Positions 45,504 to 50,791 of a stretch of DNA of 50,791 bases are shown piece after piece. The notes beneath the pieces are model-generated. The model was given only the letters and a program-made list of their open reading frames with translations. It did no database searches and was not told where the DNA came from. The position numbers were made by a program, and so were the translations under genes. Origin of the DNA: an uncultured Lysobacteraceae bacterium (GTDB lineage: Bacteria > Pseudomonadota > Gammaproteobacteria > Xanthomonadales > Xanthomonadaceae); contig CAMLLG010000028.1 of assembly GCA_946480825.1 (NCBI GenBank), forward strand, positions 1 to 50,791, written 5' to 3'. Numbering within the stretch: position 1 is the stretch's first letter; each line of letters opens with the position of its first letter.

Positions 45504-47630
45504 GTGATCCGCAACAAAACCGCAATGAAGGCTTTGACCGTGCTCGCGCTCTCGATCGGCCAGGCGATGGCCGCCGGGACCGGCGGGACGAACGACGGAA
45601 TGACCGGCGAAACGAGTGGCGACGCGACGGGCGAGTGCCGCGGCACCGATGCCGGCTGTCTCGACACCGTGCAGGTCACCGCGACCAAACGCCCCGAATC
45701 CACGCTCGACGTGCCTGCGGCCACCACCATCGTCGGCGGCGCGCGCCTGCGCGAAACCGCTCCGCAGACGCCGATGGATGCGCTCCACGGCGAAGTCGGC
45801 ACGTTCGTGCAGCAGACCACGCCGGGACAGGCCGTGGTCATCGTGCGCGGGCTGAAGGGCTCGGAGGTGCTGCATCTCGTCGACGGCTTCCGCCTCAACA
45901 ACGCGATCTTCCGCAATGCGCCGAACCAGTACATCGCGCTGGTCGATGGCCAGAGTCTCGACCGCATCGAAGTGGTGCGCGGCCCCTCCAGCACGCTGTA
46001 CGGCGGCGACGCCATGGGCGGCGTAGTGCAGATGCTGACGCCGGAACTGCGTTTCGACGGCGGCGACTGGCAGTGGAAGGGCCGGCTGCGCGCGATCGCC
46101 GGCAGCGCCGACGATTCGCTGATCGGCCGCGCCGAACTCGCCGGCGGTCGCGAAGGCATGGGCTTCTCGCTCGGCGTGACCTCGCAGGAAGTGAACGATC
46201 TGCGTTCTGGCGACGGCGAAACGCGTCCGTTCACCGGCTTCACCCAGCGCAGCGCGGATTTCAGATGGCAGGGCGATATCGCGCCGGGTCACGAACTGAT
46301 GTTCAGCCTGCAGTATTCGCAGCAGCCGCGCACGCCGCGGCACGATGCGCTGGTGCCGGGCTTCGGGCAGACCGCGCCCGAGAACGCGATCTTCTTCTTC
46401 GAGCCGCAGGAGCGTCGTTTCGCGCAGCTGCGCTGGCGCATCGATGCGCCGAACGCACTGTTCGACAACGGCGAACTGCATCTCGGCCGCCAGATCGTCG
46501 TCGACGATCGCCGCACGCTGGCGACCGGAACGCCGAACCTGGAGCGCGAATACAACCGCGACACCACCACCGGCATTTCCGGCCAGTTCGGCAAGGACAT
46601 CGGCAGCGAGCATCACCTCAGCTACGGTTTCGAGTTCTACCGCGACGTGGTCGATTCCGCCAAAACCCGTGTCAACGTGAATACCGGCGCCTTCAGCGTG
46701 CGCGCGCCGCGTTTCCCCGACGGTTCGACCATGCGCAACTGGGCGATCTACGTCGGCGACGACTGGCGTCGCGGTCGCTTCGATCTCAACACCGGTCTGC
46801 GCTACAGCAAGTTCGACATCGAGATTCCGGCCGGCGACGGCACGCCGGGCGTATCGCTGTCGCCGGACGATCTCACCGGCAACATCGGCCTGGCGTTCGA
46901 GCTGTCCGAATCGACCCGCATCGTCGCCAATCTCGGCCGCGGATTCCGTGCGCCGAACATCTTCGATCTCGGTATCTTCGGTCCGCGTCCGGGCAATCGT
47001 TTCAGTTCGCCGAATCCAGGCCTCAAGCCCGAGAGCGTGACCAGCATCGACGCCGGTCTGAAGTTCGGCGGGGAGCGCTTCAGCGGCGAGCTCATCGCGT
47101 TCCGTTCGAAGTATCGCGACAAGATCACCAGCGTGCTCACCGGCAACATCATCGATGGCGCGCTGGAAGTGCAGAACCGCAACGTGACCCGGCTCGATCT
47201 CTGGGGCATCGAGGCCGGCGCGCGCTATCGCATGCCCTCGCCGGATCTCGAACTCTACGCCACCGCGACCTACACCCGCGGCGACGAAGAGACGGACACC
47301 GGCACCATGCCGGCCGACCGCATTCCGCCGCTGTTCGGCAAGCTCGGCGCGCGCTGGCAGGTTCGCGAAACGCTGGGTGTGGAAGCCTACGGCCTGTACG
47401 CCGCCGGCCAGGATCGCCTGAGCGCGCGCGATCGGGTCGATCCGCGCATCAACCCGAACGGCACCGCGGGTTGGGGCACCCTCAATGCCCGCGTCTCCTG
47501 GCGCGCGATGCCCGCGCTCGAGCTGTCGCTGCGCGCCGAGAATCTCGGCGACAAGCATTACCGCGAACACGGGTCCGGTCTCGACGAGCCGGGCCGCAAT
47601 TTCATCCTTACCGCCGATTACCGCTTCTGA
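45504..47630 (+). CDS. TonB-dependent receptor
   Basis: A 708-residue outer membrane receptor. The signal peptide (MKALTVLALSIGQAMAAG after a short Asn/Lys start) is followed by a Gly/Thr/Asp linker with two Cys (ATGECRGTDAGCLDTV), then the TonB box VQVTATKRPESTL. The plug has VRGLKGSEVLHLVDGFRLNNAI and RIEVVRGPSSTLYGGDAMGG. The barrel ends FILTADYRF. GTG 45504 with AAGG at about nine bases is taken; the internal ATG at 45525 would also give a complete signal peptide. The plug wording is close to haem/siderophore receptors, but the substrate is not determined. It is followed by 47642 within 11 bases. Confidence 0.9.
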   Translation: MIRNKTAMKALTVLALSIGQAMAAGTGGTNDGMTGETSGDATGECRGTDAGCLDTVQVTATKRPESTLDVPAATTIVGGARLRETAPQTPMDALHGEVGTFVQQTTPGQAVVIVRGLKGSEVLHLVDGFRLNNAIFRNAPNQYIALVDGQSLDRIEVVRGPSSTLYGGDAMGGVVQMLTPELRFDGGDWQWKGRLRAIAGSADDSLIGRAELAGGREGMGFSLGVTSQEVNDLRSGDGETRPFTGFTQRSADFRWQGDIAPGHELMFSLQYSQQPRTPRHDALVPGFGQTAPENAIFFFEPQERRFAQLRWRIDAPNALFDNGELHLGRQIVVDDRRTLATGTPNLEREYNRDTTTGISGQFGKDIGSEHHLSYGFEFYRDVVDSAKTRVNVNTGAFSVRAPRFPDGSTMRNWAIYVGDDWRRGRFDLNTGLRYSKFDIEIPAGDGTPGVSLSPDDLTGNIGLAFELSESTRIVANLGRGFRAPNIFDLGIFGPRPGNRFSSPNPGLKPESVTSIDAGLKFGGERFSGELIAFRSKYRDKITSVLTGNIIDGALEVQNRNVTRLDLWGIEAGARYRMPSPDLELYATATYTRGDEETDTGTMPADRIPPLFGKLGARWQVRETLGVEAYGLYAAGQDRLSARDRVDPRINPNGTAGWGTLNARVSWRAMPALELSLRAENLGDKHYREHGSGLDEPGRNFILTADYRF

Positions 47631-47641
47631 GGTCGCCCCGC

Positions 47642-48517
47642 ATGCGCCGTCGTTCCCTGCTCTCCATGCTTCCCATGTCCCCGATACGTCCCATGTCCTC
47701 CATGTTCCGTTCGCTCGCGCTGGCGGCCGTCGTCGGTGCCTTCGGTCCGGCGACGCTGCCCGCGGCCGCGCAGGCCGACGAGGCACCGCAGACCATCCCC
47801 GAACCGATCCGCCTGGACGTGAGCTTCAAACTGCCGGACGGACAGCCGATCCGCGTCGACAATCCCTACGGCAGCGTCTACATGCGCTTCGGCGGTTACG
47901 AACATCAGCTCGACATCCGCGCCACCATCCAGCAGCCGCAGGACGCGGCCGAGTTCGCGTTCCAGCCGGCGGCGAAGGACGGCGGTTTCATCGTGGCGCC
48001 GGCGTTGCCGCAAGGCACAGCGCTCGCCGAAGGCCAACGCATCGATCTCGTGCTGTATGTGCCGAAAGGGCACGCGGTGACGGTGCGGACCGGCTTCGGC
48101 GTGATCGAGAGCCGCGGCGTGAAGAGCGACCTCGACCTGACCACCGCGTCCGGCGAGATCGCGGTGCGCGGCACCGACGGTACCGTGCAGGCGCAGACCG
48201 GAGAAGGGCGGATCGAAGTGACGCTGGAGGACGGCGCGCGTCCGGGCTCGATGCAGCGCATCGCCAGCCGCACCGGCATCGTCGCGGTGAACGTCAGCGA
48301 CAAGCTCGATGCCGAAGTGCAGTTGTCGACCTCGCAGCAGTTCGCCACCGATTATTCCCTGGACGTGCGCCATCTCGACGGCCAGGAACCGAACAAGCGC
48401 GCGATCGCCGTGGTCGGCTCGCCCAAGCCGGGCAAGCAGAAGGCGGAGATCGTGCTCGAAAGTCTGGGCGGTGAAGTGCGCCTGCAGCGAAAGGGCGTGT
48501 TCATCGATCCCGAATAA
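47642..48517 (+). CDS. Exported beta-rich protein (DUF4097-like)
   Basis: A 291-residue protein. A signal peptide precedes a mature part starting DEAPQTIPEPIRLDVSFKL, followed by a regular beta pattern (IRVDNPYGSVYMRFGGYEH, HAVTVRTGFGVIESRGVKSD, LDLTTASGEIAVRGTDGTVQ) reminiscent of DUF4097 adhesin/anti-aggregation proteins. The start at 47642 is followed by several in-frame ATGs (MLPMSPIRPMSSMFRS); the Met at 47702 would be a plain alternative, so the exact N-terminus is open. It begins 11 bases after the TonB receptor stop and is probably co-transcribed with it. No catalytic motif is seen. Confidence 0.82.
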   Translation: MRRRSLLSMLPMSPIRPMSSMFRSLALAAVVGAFGPATLPAAAQADEAPQTIPEPIRLDVSFKLPDGQPIRVDNPYGSVYMRFGGYEHQLDIRATIQQPQDAAEFAFQPAAKDGGFIVAPALPQGTALAEGQRIDLVLYVPKGHAVTVRTGFGVIESRGVKSDLDLTTASGEIAVRGTDGTVQAQTGEGRIEVTLEDGARPGSMQRIASRTGIVAVNVSDKLDAEVQLSTSQQFATDYSLDVRHLDGQEPNKRAIAVVGSPKPGKQKAEIVLESLGGEVRLQRKGVFIDPE

Positions 48518-48535
48518 GCGACATCCGACCGCGTT

Positions 48536-48556
48536 CGCCGGGCGGGAGGCCCGGCG
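48536..48556 (+). terminator. Possible hairpin after the beta-rich protein gene
   Basis: cgccgggc (48536-48543) and gcccggcg (48549-48556) make an 8-bp GC-only stem with a five-base loop, 19 bases after the stop. No U-tract is seen. Confidence 0.4.
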
Positions 48557-48618
48557 ACGCCACGAGGTGCCGCATGTGGTACCGCAACAGCGACAACGAT
48601 CGTGTTTGTTTCGAAATC

Positions 48619-48646
48619 TTCGTTCCGGAGCGTCAGAGGGAACGAA
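48619..48646. promoter_or_regulatory. 8-bp inverted repeat upstream of the PKD protein
   Basis: ttcgttcc and ggaacgaa, separated by 12 bases, form a perfect inverted repeat 37 bases before the start of the next gene. It could be an operator or part of the leader. The same eight-base half-site, apart from one base, occurs as ggaacgag/ctcgttcc at 8332-8361. Confidence 0.4.
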
Positions 48647-48682
48647 TGTGTTGTATCCCATCCATGCGTTGAGGACTCAGCA

Positions 48683-50791
48683 ATGAAACCAGTGACATTC
48701 AAGGGCGCGTTGAAAGCGGCGGCGATCATGCTGCTGCTGCCGTGCGCCGCCATGGCCGCGCCGCTCGCCGGCGACAAGGCCAAGAACCCGGGCCGTCCGC
48801 AGGTCGGCCAGCCCGTGACCGCGCACAATATCAGCGTCGACCTGCGCAACCTGCCGAAGGCCAAGCCCTGGACCCCGGGCATGGGCATCCGCGAAGCGCA
48901 TCGCCGCCAGTACACGCCGATCGGCAGCAAGCTGCCGCACGCGCCGGCCGACAAGCCGACGTCCGCCGACCGCCTGCCCGAACTGCAGCAGCTGTGGGAC
49001 AAGAGCCCGAACGCGCGCCGCACGAAGGCGGCGGCCACCAGCCGCGTCAGCATCAACAACCCGAACACCGGCGTCAGCCCCGGCGATCCGGTGGTCGAAG
49101 TCGGCGCCAACCACGTGATCTACGCCGTCAACAGCGGCGGCAGCGGCACGTATTTCAACGTCTACAACAAATCCGGCACGCTGGTGTCCGGTCCGATCAC
49201 GTTCGGTTCGCTGGCCCCGTCCGGCAACTCGTGCACCAGCGACCGCGGCGATCCGCTGGTCCATTACGATCGTCAGGCCGGCCGCTGGTTCATGCTGACC
49301 ATGGACGACACCGGTCTGTGCACCTTCGTGTCGAAGACCTCCGACCCGGTGAGCGGCGGCTGGTGGTTCTATCGGTATACCACGCCCGTCCTGCCCGACT
49401 ACCCGCACTGCGGCGTGTGGAACGACGCCTACGTCTGCGGCACCAACGAAGGCAGCCAGGCCGGCACCGAGATCTACGCCTTCGACCGCGCCAACATGCT
49501 CAACGGCGCCACCGCCCGTGCGGCCCAGCGCTTCAGCAGCGTGGCCAATCTGGCCGGTTACGGCTTCCAGATCATGACGCCGTCGACCTTCTACGGCACC
49601 ACCGCCGCACCGTCGGGCCGTCGTCAGGTGCTCGCCCGTCACAACGATGACGAAGCGCATGCCGGCGGCAGCGCCAACGGCAGCCAGGACTTCATCGAGC
49701 TGTACGAGCTGAACATCGACTGGAACACCCCGGCGAACAGCAGCATCGTCACGCTGCCGCGCGTCGCGATCACCGAGTTCAACAGCTGGTTCCGCGACTA
49801 CAGCACCTTCGCCACCGTGCCGCAGCCGGGTTCCACCTCGCGCCTCGACCCGATCCGCGAAGTGCTGCTCAACCAGCTCGTGTATCGCAACATGGGCACG
49901 CACGAAGCGCTGATCGGCACGCTCGCGACCAACCAGGATCCGGCCCGCACCGGCACCGTGGTCGACTCCGGCATCCGCTGGTTCGAACTGCGCCGCGTCG
50001 GCAGCGGCAACTGGACCCTGCACCAGGAAGGCACGTTCAGCCCGGGCGACACCAGTACCCATCACCTGATGGGCACGATCGCCATGGACAAGTTCGGCAA
50101 CATGGGCATGGCCTACAACGTCACCAAGACGACGACGCCGACCAAGTTCGCCACTCTGGGCTACACCGGCCGTCTGGCCTCCGATCCCGCCGGCGTGATG
50201 TCGCTGGGCGAGAACGAAGTCGCCGTCGGTGCCGCGGTCGAAACCTCCGGTCGCTGGGGCGACTACTACCAGATGACCGTTGACCCGGTCGACGACTGCA
50301 CCTTCTGGTTCGTCGGCATGTACCGCCCGAGCGGCAGCTGGCAGACCCGCATCGCCGACTTCAAGTTCCCGGCATGCAGCGGCGTCACCACGTACACGGT
50401 CTCCGGCACCATCACCACCAGCGGCGGCGCCGGCATCAACGGCGTGAACGTCAGCAACGGCAGCAGCAGCACCACGACCAACAGCAGCGGCGCCTACACG
50501 CTGTCGGGCGTCGCCAACGGCACCTACACGCTGACCCCGTCGCTGAGCGGCTACACCTTCTCTCCGACCACCCGCAGCGTCACCGTCAGCGGCGCGAACG
50601 TCACCGGCCAGAACTTCACCGGTACGCCGCCCGCCAACGTGCCGCCGGTCGCGAACTTCACCTTCACCACCAGCGGTCTGACCGCGTCGTTCACCGATAC
50701 CTCCACCGACAGCGACGGCACCATCGCGTCGCGCAGCTGGAACTTCGGCGACGGCACCACCTCCACCGCGACCAACCCGAGCAAGACCTAC
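48683..50791 (+). CDS. Large secreted protein with carboxypeptidase-regulatory-like and PKD domains (3' end outside window)
   Basis: The first 703 codons of a secreted protein; the window ends in frame without a stop. The signal peptide is AAAIMLLLPCAAMA, cleaved near residue 26. Residues about 100-570 form a beta-rich domain of unknown family with repeated Gly/Asn/Ser turns (GDPVVEVGANHVIYAVNSGG, GRWFMLTMDDTGLCTFVS, PHCGVWNDAYVCGTNEGS) suggesting a beta-propeller. Next is a carboxypeptidase-regulatory-like domain (YTVSGTITTSGGAGINGVNV to GQNFTG), then a PKD domain with the WNFGDGTTS motif, at the edge. GAGG precedes the ATG. It is likely a type II-secreted enzyme or adhesin. Function cannot be assigned. 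Confidence 0.9.
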   Translation, partial: MKPVTFKGALKAAAIMLLLPCAAMAAPLAGDKAKNPGRPQVGQPVTAHNISVDLRNLPKAKPWTPGMGIREAHRRQYTPIGSKLPHAPADKPTSADRLPELQQLWDKSPNARRTKAAATSRVSINNPNTGVSPGDPVVEVGANHVIYAVNSGGSGTYFNVYNKSGTLVSGPITFGSLAPSGNSCTSDRGDPLVHYDRQAGRWFMLTMDDTGLCTFVSKTSDPVSGGWWFYRYTTPVLPDYPHCGVWNDAYVCGTNEGSQAGTEIYAFDRANMLNGATARAAQRFSSVANLAGYGFQIMTPSTFYGTTAAPSGRRQVLARHNDDEAHAGGSANGSQDFIELYELNIDWNTPANSSIVTLPRVAITEFNSWFRDYSTFATVPQPGSTSRLDPIREVLLNQLVYRNMGTHEALIGTLATNQDPARTGTVVDSGIRWFELRRVGSGNWTLHQEGTFSPGDTSTHHLMGTIAMDKFGNMGMAYNVTKTTTPTKFATLGYTGRLASDPAGVMSLGENEVAVGAAVETSGRWGDYYQMTVDPVDDCTFWFVGMYRPSGSWQTRIADFKFPACSGVTTYTVSGTITTSGGAGINGVNVSNGSSSTTTNSSGAYTLSGVANGTYTLTPSLSGYTFSPTTRSVTVSGANVTGQNFTGTPPANVPPVANFTFTTSGLTASFTDTSTDSDGTIASRSWNFGDGTTSTATNPSKTY

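Overview
The window is strongly GC-rich chromosomal DNA that reads as a member of the Xanthomonadaceae/Lysobacteraceae (Lysobacter, Luteimonas or Pseudoxanthomonas-like). The pointers are a DUF1820 protein, a SufT of the form I know from Xanthomonas, a feoAB locus followed by a small CGGCNGC-tailed membrane protein, a Clp/CRP-type site before a secreted M4 protease, and an XVIPCD-like small protein. No rRNA, tRNA, CRISPR array or insertion sequence is visible. The assignment rests on protein recall, not on a search.

Layout. 1-1151: end of pntAA and a small XVIPCD-like protein. 1246-3833 (-): a lipoprotein M28 peptidase and an exported beta-repeat protein. 3992-8312 (+): the conserved gpmI-envC-ctpA cell-envelope cluster. 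8487-9576 (-): DUF1820 protein and rhomboid protease. 9778-11127 (+): FadL-type porin. 11214-20490 (-): a compact operon for leucine/isovalerate degradation (liuC, VOC protein, cupin, liuD, lipoprotein, HMG-CoA lyase). It is joined by 1-4 base overlaps to a PAS-GGDEF-EAL protein, followed by an unusual GNAT plus PD-(D/E)XK fusion. 20692-23050 (+): Fur-box-preceded feoA-feoB and a small Cys-rich membrane protein. 23109-30904 (-): a zeta-toxin/KfrB fusion with a 59-residue partner, a zinc-ribbon protein and bactofilin, and an HscC Hsp70 with a small protein and two membrane J-like proteins. 30951-32558 (-): liuB, the partner subunit of liuD, about 12 kb from it. 32713-34506 (-): three Ala-rich lipoproteins with a tandem array of terminator hairpins. 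34643-38096 (-): thiolase and a trimethylamine-dehydrogenase-family flavoprotein, divergent from a BLUF photoreceptor (38348-38791). 38870-42599: membrane protein, TonB-dependent receptor, SufT. 42600-50791 (+): a secretion block with an M4 metalloprotease, a second TonB receptor, an exported beta protein and a large secreted PKD protein cut by the right edge.

How the genes work together. LiuB, LiuD, LiuC, HMG-CoA lyase and the thiolase cover 3-methylcrotonyl-CoA to acetyl-CoA/acetoacetate. Isovaleryl-CoA dehydrogenase is not in the window. GpmI-EnvC-CtpA links glycolysis with peptidoglycan hydrolase control. Feo is predicted to be iron-regulated, and the M4 protease Clp-regulated.

The parts that look least described are the GNAT-nuclease fusion at the end of the leucine operon, the zeta-KfrB protein with its small upstream partner, the HscC/J-like membrane locus with non-HPD J domains, the six-unit terminator array, and the TMADH-like enzyme with an altered substrate pocket facing a BLUF gene.
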